A DNA stretch of 64,000 nucleotides, from contig PAQL01000003.1 in the NCBI GenBank assembly GCA_002709295.1, positions 18,894 to 82,893 on the forward strand, in the 5' to 3' direction. This DNA comes from Phycisphaerae bacterium. Its GTDB lineage: Bacteria > Planctomycetota > Phycisphaerae > Phycisphaerales > SM1A02. Position 1 is the first letter of the stretch; the number at the start of each line of letters is the position of its first letter. Below are positions 28,344-37,854 of this stretch, one piece after another. The notes below the pieces were generated by a model. The model did no database searches, was not told the origin of the DNA, and saw nothing but the letters and a program-made list of their open reading frames with translations. The translations under genes and the position numbers were made by a program.

Positions 28344-29693
28344 ATGTTCAATCGCATCCTGATCGCGAATCGTGGGGAGATCGCCCTTCGGATCATCCGG
28401 GCCTGTCGTGAGCTCGGGGTCTCTCCGGTCTGCGTCCATTCCACCGCGGATGCCGACGGCCCCTGGCTGGACTGGGCGGATGAGACGATCTGCATCGGTC
28501 CCGGCCCTTCGGTCGACAGCTACCTCCGGATGGACCGCCTGATCTCGGCGGCCGAATGCACGCACGCCGATGCGATCCACCCCGGGTACGGGTTTCTCTC
28601 CGAGAACGCCGAGTTCGCGTCGGTCTGTCGGGATTCCGGTTTCACCTTCATCGGCCCGAGTCCCGAGGCGATGGCCCTGCTGGGCGACAAGGTCTCGTGC
28701 AAGCGGATGGCGAGGAAGGCCGGCACCCCGGTGTTCCCCGGTACCGAGGGCGAGATCGAGGAGATCGACGAGGCGATCACCGTCGCCCGCGAGATCGGCT
28801 TCCCGGTGATCGTGAAGGCCGCCTTCGGCGGTGGCGGCCGGGGCATGAGGATCGTTCGCGGCGACGACGAGCTGGCCGATGCGGTCGAGAGCGCGGCCCA
28901 GGAGGCCGCGGCGGCCTTCGGCAACGGAAGCGTCTACGTCGAGAAGTATCTCGAGAAGGCCCGTCACTTCGAGGTCCAGACCATCGGTGACGGACGCGGG
29001 AACGCGGTTCATCTCTACGAGCGGGACTGCACGAGCCAGCGGCGGCACCAGAAGCTCGTCGAGGAGGCTCCCGCGGCCGGAGTCGATCCCGAGAAGCGTG
29101 ATCACGTCTGCGAGAGTGCGGCCCGTCTCATCGGCAGTGCCGAGTACGGCGGGGCCGCCACCGTCGAGTTCCTGATGGACCACGAGCAGAACTTCTACAT
29201 GCTCGAGGTCAACACCCGGGTCCAGGTCGAGCATCCGGTCACCGAGATGATCACCGGCGTCGACATCGTCCAGGAGGGCATTCGTGTCGCGGCCGGGGAA
29301 CCCCTGTCCATCCGACAGGAGGACATCTCGGTCGACGGTCATGCCATCGAGTGCCGGATCAACGCCGAGGACCCGGATCGCAACTTCATGCCGCAGGCCG
29401 GTCTGATCGAGACCTTCGATCCTCCGGGAGGGCCCGGCGTCCGACTCGACACCCACGCCCGGTCCGGCTACCGGATCCCCCCGAACTACGACTCGATGAT
29501 CGGCAAGCTGATCGTCCATGCCCCCACCCGCGAGCAGGCGATCGCCCGATCGCTGGAGGCGCTGCGTCAGTTCCGGATCGGGCCCATGAAGACCTCGATC
29601 TCACTCCACCGACGACTGCTCGATCGGCCGGAGTTCCGCACCGCGGACTTCGACATCAAGTGGGTCGAACGATGGCTGGCCGACGAGACCTGA
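28344..29693 (+). CDS. accC: Acetyl-CoA carboxylase biotin carboxylase subunit
   Basis: MFNRILIANRGEIALRIIRACRELG, HPGYGFLSENAEFA, KAAFGGGGRGMRIV, RDCTSQRRHQKLVEEAPA, FYMLEVNTRVQVEHPVTEMITG. Confidence 0.96.
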   Translation: MFNRILIANRGEIALRIIRACRELGVSPVCVHSTADADGPWLDWADETICIGPGPSVDSYLRMDRLISAAECTHADAIHPGYGFLSENAEFASVCRDSGFTFIGPSPEAMALLGDKVSCKRMARKAGTPVFPGTEGEIEEIDEAITVAREIGFPVIVKAAFGGGGRGMRIVRGDDELADAVESAAQEAAAAFGNGSVYVEKYLEKARHFEVQTIGDGRGNAVHLYERDCTSQRRHQKLVEEAPAAGVDPEKRDHVCESAARLIGSAEYGGAATVEFLMDHEQNFYMLEVNTRVQVEHPVTEMITGVDIVQEGIRVAAGEPLSIRQEDISVDGHAIECRINAEDPDRNFMPQAGLIETFDPPGGPGVRLDTHARSGYRIPPNYDSMIGKLIVHAPTREQAIARSLEALRQFRIGPMKTSISLHRRLLDRPEFRTADFDIKWVERWLADET

Positions 29694-29741
29694 CCAGGGG
29701 GGGCTCCCCGGTCCACCTCACCGATTCGGGCGATTCACGCC

Positions 29742-31322
29742 TCAGTTGGTCACCGGCACGTTGGTGACCCCGATGGTCTGGTCGCCGATCATGATCGCAA
29801 CGATGGTCTTGCCCACCGGGATGCTGTAGATCACGTCCAGCTGATCACGGCCGGCCGAAGAGAGCAGAGGCAGGTCCTCGACGCTGGGGACGCCGTCGCG
29901 GGGATCGAACTTGATGTTCAGAAGGTTGTCGGCGGCCTTTTCGTGCAGCCATCCGACCGGTTCGTAGGCGCTTCCGTCTTCGGTCACCAGCACCAGTGGG
30001 TTCTGGGCGCCGCCCGCGGAACGCTTGTCGCCCCAGATGTCGATCGGGCTCTTGCCGCGGCTGACGTTGACCTTGACGATCCTCGTGTCGGGCTGTTCGT
30101 AGAACCGGGTCACGCGAAGGCTCGAACTCACCGATCCGCTGTCGCGGCTGGGGACGTCGTCTCCGTAGGCGAAGCTGATGTAGTTCTTCTCGGCCTCGAT
30201 GCCGCTGGGGAGGTTGTTGCGGTTGAGGGTCACGCCGAGCCGGCTCTCCAGCTTGAGTTCGCTGGCGGGGATGCTCTTGGCGGCGGCGTCGAAGGCCACT
30301 CGGGTGGTGCCGCTTTCGCCGAGATCGGCGAGGTCGGTGCTGGCCTCGGCCAGAGGGACCCGGAGGCTCTTGTACATCAGGTACTTCGGAGCCTGGTTGT
30401 TCAGATCCGCGGCGGGGAATGCCAGCAGGATCCTGACCTTCTGTTCGCCCGGAGGATTGGTGGCATAGGCGGTGAGCCCGTCGAACAGGTAGTTGCGTCC
30501 GCCTTCGAGCCATCCCGAGGGGAAGGCGACGGCGGGCTTGCTTCCATTGCCGATGAGGTAGGTCTGGGCGGAACTCAGAACGAAGTTCGACCCCTTGTGG
30601 AAGCCGCCTCTCTCGACGTCGATCGGGACGATGTACGCCTCTTCACCGGCTCCGACGCCATCGAAGGCGCCGTAGTAAGGGGTGCCGACCCTGAAGTCGG
30701 AGGGCGCGGCGCTCAGTTCGATCTTGCCGCCCTCCGCGGTGTCCCTGTGGAGTCCCCAGGCCTGTCGCGAGAGAATGGGGTGGCTGGTGGCGAGGGAGCC
30801 CTTGTTGAGCAGGGGTCGGAAGGCCCCGGTCCCGAGCATGTCGTAGAACTCCTCGGTCAGGGTCACCGTGAAGTTGATCGCGTTTTTCTTCGCGGGCTGG
30901 GCGGCGTTGGCCTGGGTGCGGACGTATCCCTTGCCGAAATCGTTTCCCATGCCCACCGGCATCATGCCGATGCCGATGAGTCCGATGCCCGCGGTGAGGA
31001 TGCCGATCCCCGCACCGCAGAGCGAGCCACCCACGATGTCGACGATGTGGGGGAAGTTCTGCTTGTCGGGCACCAGGAAATTCGAAGCCAGCCGGAGGCA
31101 GAACAGGATGAAGCAGAAGAGCAGCAGGAGCGACACGCCCCAGGCCCACTCCTTCATCCCGGTCCCCAGCATCGCATGAGCCAGCGGTTCCCAGAACGCG
31201 AAGGCGAGGGCGCCCGCGACGACCACGCAGGTGAGGTGCACGACCCCGCTGAAGAAGCCTTCCTTGAAGCCGAACCAGTAGACGGCGAGAAGGAGGAAGA
31301 CGATGCTGGTGCCAAGGATCAT
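29742..31322 (-). CDS. CvpA-like membrane protein with large soluble C-terminal domain
   Basis: N-terminal CvpA-like TM region (GTSIVFLLLAVYWFGFKEGFFSGVVHLTCVVVAGALAFAFWEPLA...) followed by about 350 aa soluble. Confidence 0.65.
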   Translation of the reverse strand: MILGTSIVFLLLAVYWFGFKEGFFSGVVHLTCVVVAGALAFAFWEPLAHAMLGTGMKEWAWGVSLLLLFCFILFCLRLASNFLVPDKQNFPHIVDIVGGSLCGAGIGILTAGIGLIGIGMMPVGMGNDFGKGYVRTQANAAQPAKKNAINFTVTLTEEFYDMLGTGAFRPLLNKGSLATSHPILSRQAWGLHRDTAEGGKIELSAAPSDFRVGTPYYGAFDGVGAGEEAYIVPIDVERGGFHKGSNFVLSSAQTYLIGNGSKPAVAFPSGWLEGGRNYLFDGLTAYATNPPGEQKVRILLAFPAADLNNQAPKYLMYKSLRVPLAEASTDLADLGESGTTRVAFDAAAKSIPASELKLESRLGVTLNRNNLPSGIEAEKNYISFAYGDDVPSRDSGSVSSSLRVTRFYEQPDTRIVKVNVSRGKSPIDIWGDKRSAGGAQNPLVLVTEDGSAYEPVGWLHEKAADNLLNIKFDPRDGVPSVEDLPLLSSAGRDQLDVIYSIPVGKTIVAIMIGDQTIGVTNVPVTN

Positions 31323-31382
31323 TCGTTGCGGTCCGTTCTGCTTCGAAGGGGACGGTGGTTCGGTGTCGACGGGGGGGTGGGC

Positions 31383-33086
31383 TCAGCCCGCGGCAGGGGT
31401 CGAGGTCGCGGTCGGGCGGCTGGTCTTCTCGGGACTCAGGACCCTGGCGACCTCCTCGAGGCTGGTCTCGCCGCGGGAGACCTTCCGGAGGGCGGCCTCC
31501 TGCATGAGCATCATGCCGAGGCTGCGACGGGCGTGGGTGTAGGCGCCCTTGAGATCGCCTCCGGAGAGCATCCTGCGTGAATCACGATCCACGGGCATGA
31601 CCTCGAAGACGCCGAGGGTCCCGAAGAAGCCGGTTCCACGGCAGAGGGGGCATTCCTCGATCTTGTTCTTCACCTGGACGCGACCGCTCTGGCGGTAGAG
31701 CTGGACGGAGGAGGGGTCCTTGATGCCCAGCTTCTTCGCCTGCTCCGCGCTCGGGGTGTACGGCACCCTGCATTCGGGACAGAGCTTCCGCATGGTCCGG
31801 CCGCAGATCACGCCGACCAGGGGCTTGGCGGCCTCCTTCATGTCCCCGACGGCTCGGAACCACTCCGTGATGGCTCCGGGGATGCCGTCCTTGGTCTGGA
31901 TGCCGACGTAGACGAGCGGGCCGTCGGTGCCCACGGCGGCGGCCTGGACGCCGGTGGCCGGATCCTGAAGGTCGCTCACCATGACGATGTCCGGGCCGCG
32001 GCGGATGATCGACCGCAGCTGCGTGGGGAAGTCGAGGTCGGGGTTGGAGGGGTCCCATTCGGAGTGGTCGACGCCCTCCACCGACCGCTGGACATCGCGT
32101 TCAAGGGTCTTGATGTTGCAGGTGTAGGCGTCGTGACGCTTGAGCAGCGTCGTGAGCATCGAGGTGAGTCCCTGGCCGGGGGCTGCGGCGACCAGGACGA
32201 TGCCCTTTCGCTGGGCCCCGTCCGCGGTCTGCTCGAGGATCTTCAGCTGCTCGGGTTCGAAGCCGAGTTCGTCGAACTCTCGCTCGAGCTGGGCATCGCG
32301 ATCGATGTCGATCCGAAGCATGATCCCCTGGGAACTCCCACTGGTGGTGAGGTCCAGCGTGTAGCTTCGGGCGTCGTCCTGGATCCTGAGTCCGCATCGG
32401 CCTCGCTGCTTCTTGCGACGTTCGTCGACGTCGAGGCCGGCGGCCTGCTTCAGGTAGTCGATGATGCTTGCCGCGAGCTCCTTGCCGAGGGGTTCCCTCT
32501 TGTAGCGGACGCCATCGACCATCTGGGCGACGCTGCCGCCCTTGGCGGTGACTGCGACCTCCATGCGGGTCGAACGGGCGGTGAGCCCGGGCAGGAGCAG
32601 ATCCTCCATGGCCAGATGGATCGGGCGTCGGGGGTCCTCCTCCTCGGGGACGGTCAGCTCGGTCCGGCTCGAGTCGAGCAGCACGGCGGAGGCGCTGCGC
32701 TGGGCGGCCTTCTGCTTCCTCGCCGCCATGCGGTCGCTCATGGCCGCGGCACCGAGCTGGAACTTCTGCGACTCGTTCTCGACGTTGTCGTTGCGGTACT
32801 TCCAGTACGCCAGGAGCGGGATCACGAGGATCGCGAGCATGGCGGGGAAGCCGGCGAGGAACAACGGGATGAAGAGGCCCGCGGCCAGCGCGAGGCATGC
32901 GGTCACGAGGAAGATGCTGTTCCACAACGCGACGTTGTGGTTGAAGTACCGCATGTCCTTCTCGATCGACGAGCTGATCACGCGCAGGTAGACCAGGAGA
33001 GGGATCGCGAACAGCACCGGCTTGATGAAGTCCACCAGGTTGAGCGCGGGGGCGTTGGCGGCAAGCAGGGCGACGGGGTCGTTCAT
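31383..33086 (-). CDS. GspE/PilB-like protein with N-terminal TM segments and degenerate ATPase motifs
   Basis: IIRRGPDIVMVSDLQDPATG, LVGVICGRTMRKLCPECRVPY...CPLCRGTGFFGTLGVFEVMPVD (GspE-type Cys4); Walker A position reads AAPGQGLTS. Confidence 0.75.
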   Translation of the reverse strand: MNDPVALLAANAPALNLVDFIKPVLFAIPLLVYLRVISSSIEKDMRYFNHNVALWNSIFLVTACLALAAGLFIPLFLAGFPAMLAILVIPLLAYWKYRNDNVENESQKFQLGAAAMSDRMAARKQKAAQRSASAVLLDSSRTELTVPEEEDPRRPIHLAMEDLLLPGLTARSTRMEVAVTAKGGSVAQMVDGVRYKREPLGKELAASIIDYLKQAAGLDVDERRKKQRGRCGLRIQDDARSYTLDLTTSGSSQGIMLRIDIDRDAQLEREFDELGFEPEQLKILEQTADGAQRKGIVLVAAAPGQGLTSMLTTLLKRHDAYTCNIKTLERDVQRSVEGVDHSEWDPSNPDLDFPTQLRSIIRRGPDIVMVSDLQDPATGVQAAAVGTDGPLVYVGIQTKDGIPGAITEWFRAVGDMKEAAKPLVGVICGRTMRKLCPECRVPYTPSAEQAKKLGIKDPSSVQLYRQSGRVQVKNKIEECPLCRGTGFFGTLGVFEVMPVDRDSRRMLSGGDLKGAYTHARRSLGMMLMQEAALRKVSRGETSLEEVARVLSPEKTSRPTATSTPAAG

Positions 33087-33132
33087 GACTCGGAGTCCGT
33101 TTCGGCGGGTCGGCGGATCGACGGGGCGGTGG

Positions 33133-34266
33133 TCAGGAGATGCCCTTGAGGCGCATCTTCAGTTCCTCGGGCTTCGGAGTCGCACCGAGGGCGACGTCCT
33201 GGTGGATGTACTCCTCCTCCACCAGTCGGACGAGGGAGGTGGTGAAGTCCACCATGCCCTCGTCGTGGCTCTGATTGATGATCTGCAGCAGCTCGCCCTC
33301 GCGGGCCTCGAGGATGTACTTCTGCACCGCGGGGGTGTTGAGAAGGATCTCGAGGGCGGGGATCCGACCGATGTTCTTGTGCAGGGTCGGCAGGAGCTTC
33401 TGGTAGATGATCGCCCGGAGGTTGTAGGCGAGGAGCTTGCGAAGCTGCTCCCGCTCGTTCTCGGGGAAGAGGTCGTAGATGCGCCCGAAGGTCTGCCAGG
33501 CGCTCGAGGCGTGGATGGTTCCGAAGACGAGGTGGCCGGTCTCCGCGGCGCGGATGGCGGCCTCGAAGGTCTCGTAGTCACGCATCTCGCCGACCAGGAC
33601 CACATCCGGATTCTCCCGGACGAGGGCTCGCAGGGCATCGTTGAAGTTGAGGCAGTCGATCCCGATCTCTCGCTGGTTGATCGTCGCCTTGTCGTCGTTG
33701 AAGATGTACTCGATCGGGTCCTCGATGGTCACGATGTGGACGCGCTTGCGCTCGTTCACGTACTGGAGCATCGAGGCGATCGAGGTCGACTTGCCCGATC
33801 CGGTCACGCCGGAGAAGAGGATCAGTCCCTGGGCGGACATCGAGACGTCGCCGAGGATCTCGGGCAGGTAGAGGTCCTCGAACTTCATGATGTCCGAGGT
33901 GATCAGTCGTGCGGCGACCGCAGGCTTGCCGCGGGCCATGAACATGTTCACACGGAAGCGGCGGCGTTCGTCGAAGTCGTAGGCGAAGTCGATGGAGCCT
34001 CGCTGGCGGAAGTACTCGAACTGGTTGGGGTCCAGCACGTCCTTGGCCACGCGGAAGAGCAGGTCGACCGTGCAGGGCTCGATCTGCATGCCCTTGAGCG
34101 AGCCCCGGACGCGGAGCCGCGGCGACTGGCCGGCCTTGACGATGAGGTCGCTGGCCTCGAATTTGATGCAGGTGTCGAGCCAGCTTTCCCACGCCTTCAG
34201 GCCTTCGCCTTCGGGAATCGTGATCTTGTGGTCGATCGGGGCCGCGATCAGGGTGTCGGAGTGCAC
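33133..34266 (-). CDS. PilT-like twitching motility ATPase
   Basis: FSGVTGSGKSTSIASMLQYVN, TIEDPIEYIF, REIGIDCLNFNDALRALVRENPDVVLVGEMRDYETFEAAIRAAETGHLVFGTIHASSA. GTG start likely. Confidence 0.9.
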   Translation of the reverse strand: MHSDTLIAAPIDHKITIPEGEGLKAWESWLDTCIKFEASDLIVKAGQSPRLRVRGSLKGMQIEPCTVDLLFRVAKDVLDPNQFEYFRQRGSIDFAYDFDERRRFRVNMFMARGKPAVAARLITSDIMKFEDLYLPEILGDVSMSAQGLILFSGVTGSGKSTSIASMLQYVNERKRVHIVTIEDPIEYIFNDDKATINQREIGIDCLNFNDALRALVRENPDVVLVGEMRDYETFEAAIRAAETGHLVFGTIHASSAWQTFGRIYDLFPENEREQLRKLLAYNLRAIIYQKLLPTLHKNIGRIPALEILLNTPAVQKYILEAREGELLQIINQSHDEGMVDFTTSLVRLVEEEYIHQDVALGATPKPEELKMRLKGIS

Positions 34267-34537
34267 GGGAATCCCTCGGTCGTTCTCCGCGGTCGACGGG
34301 TGTCGTGACGGAGGCTTTTCTGGGGTCCTGGCGGGTGCCGGGACCGGTTGCAGATGGGGCGTCGCCGGCGTCCGGCCGGGAATCGACGTAAGCAGAGCAG
34401 AGTACCAGACAGGCCCGTCCTCGGGGGCTGGAAAGCGCCTCGGACCGCCCCTTCGCAGGCCCGTCATCCTCGGTTCCAGATTCGTGAAGGCACTTCCCCG
34501 CATTGACAGCGGGACGGGGGTCTGACATCATCCCTAG

Positions 34538-36049
34538 ATGGAAGACCACCCAGCCCCTGCCGCTCAACCCAAGATCGTCCAGGACGGATTCACGTTCGAC
34601 GATCTTCTTCTGGTGCCCTCCTACAGCGAAGTGACGCCCGACTCGGCGTGCACCCGGACCCGGCTGACCCGCGAGATCGATCTGGAAATCCCGATTCTGT
34701 CGGCTCCCATGGACACCGTCACGGAGTCCTCGCTCGCCATCGCCCTCGCTCAGGAGGGGGGGATCGGGATCGTGCACAAGAATCTGCCCCCCGAGGATCA
34801 GGCTCGGGAGGTCCAGAAGGTCAAGCGGAGCGAGAACGGCGTCATCGCCGATCCGGTGACCCTGTCGCCGGAGGACACCATCGCCTTCGCCGTCGAACTG
34901 ATGACCAAGCAGGGGGTCAGCGGCTTTCCGATCACCATGGACGGGTCCGGTCGGGGTCGGGTGGCGGGCATCCTCACCCGCCGTGACATGAAATTCCTCG
35001 ACCCCTCTCGTCATGCGGAGGCCCGGGTGGGCGAGGTGATGACCCGGGAGAACCTTGTCACCGCCCCTCCCGGCATCGCCCCCGACGATGCCGAGCGCCT
35101 GCTGAACGAGGCCCGCGTCGAGAAGCTGCTGCTGGTCGATGCCGAGGGCCGTCTCGCAGGGCTCATCACCATGCGGGATCTCGAGAACGTCCAGAAGCAT
35201 CCCCGGGCGTGCCGTGACGACCGTGGCCGGCTCCGGGTCGGGGCCGCGACCGGGGTGATGCAGTTCGACCGGATCCAGGCCCTCATCGACGCAGAGGTCG
35301 ACGTGCTGGTCGTCGACACCGCTCACGGCCACAGCACCAACGTCATCGAGACCGTCCGTCAGGTCAAGGCTTCGCACGACATCGAGGTGATCGCCGGAAA
35401 CATCGCGACCGCGGAAGGAGCCCGGGCCCTGGTGGATGCGGGTGCCGACGCGGTCAAGGTCGGAATCGGACCGGGTTCGATCTGCACCACCCGCATCGTG
35501 ACCGGAGTCGGAGTGCCGCAGATCACCGCCGTGCTCAACGCGGTCTCGGTCTGCAAGGAGCTCGGGATTCCGGTCATCGCCGATGGAGGCATTCGTCAGT
35601 CCGGAGACATCGCCAAGGCTCTGGCCGCCGGAGCCAGCGCGGTCATGCTGGGCAGCCTCTTCGCAGGCATGGACGAGAGCCCCGGGGAACTGGTGCTTCA
35701 TCGGGGTCGTCGGTTCAAGACCTACCGCGGCATGGGAAGCCAGGGGGCGATGGCCGCCGGCAGCGCCGACCGCTACGGGCAGGCCTCCAAGGCCGAGACG
35801 CAGAAGTTCGTCCCCGAAGGCGTCGAAGGCATGGTGCCGTATCGGGGCGGCCTCGCCGAGTACGTCTATCAGCTGGTCGGCGGAGTTCGCAGCGCCATGG
35901 GCTACTGCGGCTGTGCGACCATGGAGGAGTTCCGCGAGCGCAGCCGGTTCGTCCGAGTCACCGCGGCCAGCATGATCGAGAGTCATCCTCACGACATCAC
36001 GATCACCAAGGAGGCGCCGAACTACGCCTCCACGACCGCTGGCGCCTGA
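34538..36049 (+). CDS. guaB: Inosine-5'-monophosphate dehydrogenase
   Basis: [20 protein letters not shown]-pair region, [72 protein letters not shown]. Confidence 0.96.
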   Translation: MEDHPAPAAQPKIVQDGFTFDDLLLVPSYSEVTPDSACTRTRLTREIDLEIPILSAPMDTVTESSLAIALAQEGGIGIVHKNLPPEDQAREVQKVKRSENGVIADPVTLSPEDTIAFAVELMTKQGVSGFPITMDGSGRGRVAGILTRRDMKFLDPSRHAEARVGEVMTRENLVTAPPGIAPDDAERLLNEARVEKLLLVDAEGRLAGLITMRDLENVQKHPRACRDDRGRLRVGAATGVMQFDRIQALIDAEVDVLVVDTAHGHSTNVIETVRQVKASHDIEVIAGNIATAEGARALVDAGADAVKVGIGPGSICTTRIVTGVGVPQITAVLNAVSVCKELGIPVIADGGIRQSGDIAKALAAGASAVMLGSLFAGMDESPGELVLHRGRRFKTYRGMGSQGAMAAGSADRYGQASKAETQKFVPEGVEGMVPYRGGLAEYVYQLVGGVRSAMGYCGCATMEEFRERSRFVRVTAASMIESHPHDITITKEAPNYASTTAGA

Positions 36050-36064
36050 ACCCGCACCCGACGT

Positions 36065-37639
36065 TCAGGCCCCGTACCTGGTGCGCAGGACGGCCAGTTC
36101 CTTCTCGAGCTCAGCCTTGATCCCGGCGTGTGCCGGATCGTCGGCCAGGCTGCGGAGTTCATCGGGGTCCGATTCGAGGTCGAAGAGCTCCCAGCATCCG
36201 GGGCCGGCGGGGCCGTCCCCGTCGGGGTCGACCTCGGGGTACCAGATGAGCTTCCAGCGATCGGTCCGGATCCCGTCGTGCATGGGCACGGTGTGGGGGC
36301 CCTTGCTCTCGTAGTAGCGGTAGTAGACGCTGTCCCGCCAGCCCTTCGGGCTCTCCCCGGCGCCCTGCACGAGCCAGTCGGCGAAGCTCTCGCCGTGCAT
36401 GCGATCGGGGACCTCGCCGCCGGCAAGTTCGATCAGGGTCGGGGCGAAGTCGATGTTCTGAGCCATGAGGTCGCTGGTCCGGCCGCCCTCCAGCCTGGCC
36501 GGCCACCGGATGATGAACGGGGTCCGGAAGCTCTCCTCGTACATCCACCGCTTGTCGTACCACCCGTGTTCGCCGAGGTACCAGCCCTGGTCGCTGGTGT
36601 AGACGACGATCGTGTTCTCTCCGATGCCGAGGCGGTCGATCTCGTCGAGGATCGCGCCGACGCCCTCGTCGACCGCGGTCACGCAGGCGAGGTAGTCCTT
36701 CACGTACCTCTGGTACTTCGACCTGACCAGATCGTCGCCGGAGAGGGCCCCCGAGGCCACGGCCTCCCGATACGCCCGGTTGATCGGTTCGTAGTAGGCG
36801 TCCCAGGCCGCCCGCTGGGTCTCGTCGAGTTCCGGGGGCGGCTTCAGCTTGAGATCCCGCTCGTCGAGATGACGGGCGATGGTCATGGTCTGCAGGGTGC
36901 TCGCGGGACTCCGTCCCGAGTAGTCGTCGAGGAGGGTCGCGGGTTCCGCGATGTCGGTGCCCTCCCACAGTCGGAAGTGCCGCGGGTGGGGATCCCATCG
37001 GCGATGGGGCGCCTTGTGCTGGATGCAGATCGCGAAGGGACGTCCGTCCTCCTCGGAGGCCTCCGCGAAGCTTCGCAGTGCCGCGACTCCCTTCTCGGTG
37101 ATGATGTCCGTGGTGTAGCCGTGATGTCGCACCCGTCCCCCGGGCGTCTTCATCGGGGGGTTGTAGTACGGGCCCTGGCCGATGAGGACGCAGTAGTCGT
37201 CGAAGCCGACCGGATCGGAGCCAAGGTGCCACTTGCCGAAGACGCCGGTGCGGTAGCCCCTCTCCTGAAGGATGCCCGGCCAGCTGGGCTGGGATCCGTC
37301 GAAGGTCTGCTGGTTGGTTCGGAAGCCGTGACGGGCGGAGAAGCAGCCGGTGAGGAAGGCCGCGCGGCTCGGGCCGCAGATGGCGTTCTCGACGAAGAAG
37401 CGATCGAAGCGGACGCCTTCGCGGGCCAGACGGTCGATCTGGGGAGTCCGGTTCACCCGGGTTCCATCCGGACGGCCGTAGGCGCTCACCGCCTGCCATG
37501 CGTGGTCGTCGCTCATGATGAAGACGAGGTTCGGTGGGGCCGCGGAGGGCTTGAGATCGACGGCCGGCCGCCCAAGGGCGGATGCGGAGGCGGTCAGCAT
37601 GGCGGCGAGGGAAAGGACGCGGAACGCTCGTGATCGCAT
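36065..37639 (-). CDS. Secreted sulfatase
   Basis: PPNLVFIMSDDHAWQAVSAYG; sulfatase signature CGPSRAAFLTG (Cys-type formylglycine motif C-x-P-S-R); YTSDQGWYLGEHGWYDKRWMYEESFRTPFIIRWP. Confidence 0.93.
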   Translation of the reverse strand: MRSRAFRVLSLAAMLTASASALGRPAVDLKPSAAPPNLVFIMSDDHAWQAVSAYGRPDGTRVNRTPQIDRLAREGVRFDRFFVENAICGPSRAAFLTGCFSARHGFRTNQQTFDGSQPSWPGILQERGYRTGVFGKWHLGSDPVGFDDYCVLIGQGPYYNPPMKTPGGRVRHHGYTTDIITEKGVAALRSFAEASEEDGRPFAICIQHKAPHRRWDPHPRHFRLWEGTDIAEPATLLDDYSGRSPASTLQTMTIARHLDERDLKLKPPPELDETQRAAWDAYYEPINRAYREAVASGALSGDDLVRSKYQRYVKDYLACVTAVDEGVGAILDEIDRLGIGENTIVVYTSDQGWYLGEHGWYDKRWMYEESFRTPFIIRWPARLEGGRTSDLMAQNIDFAPTLIELAGGEVPDRMHGESFADWLVQGAGESPKGWRDSVYYRYYESKGPHTVPMHDGIRTDRWKLIWYPEVDPDGDGPAGPGCWELFDLESDPDELRSLADDPAHAGIKAELEKELAVLRTRYGA

Positions 37640-37854
37640 GGTTCCTCCATTTCAGGCGTCAGGCCCCTCGGAGTGGGCCCTCATCGGCGAGAATACCCTT
37701 CCGGTTCCCCGGGGCTCCACTCGGGGGCATGAAACGACGGTTTCCTTTTCCCGAATCCCGGGTCGACCGACCGATCTATCGTTCCTGAGGCTTGTCCGGA
37801 GTGAGCCCGCACCCCGTCATCGCCCGGAACTCTCCAGACCGTGGATCTTCCTGA

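Noticed and set aside
33578-35992. 804-aa minus-strand ORF
   Set aside because: Antisense to guaB and out of frame with pilT; shadow ORF.
36065-37639. Sulfatase as a novel enzyme
   Set aside because: Carries a standard CxPSR formylglycine motif; sulfatases are abundant in Planctomycetota, so not unusual here.
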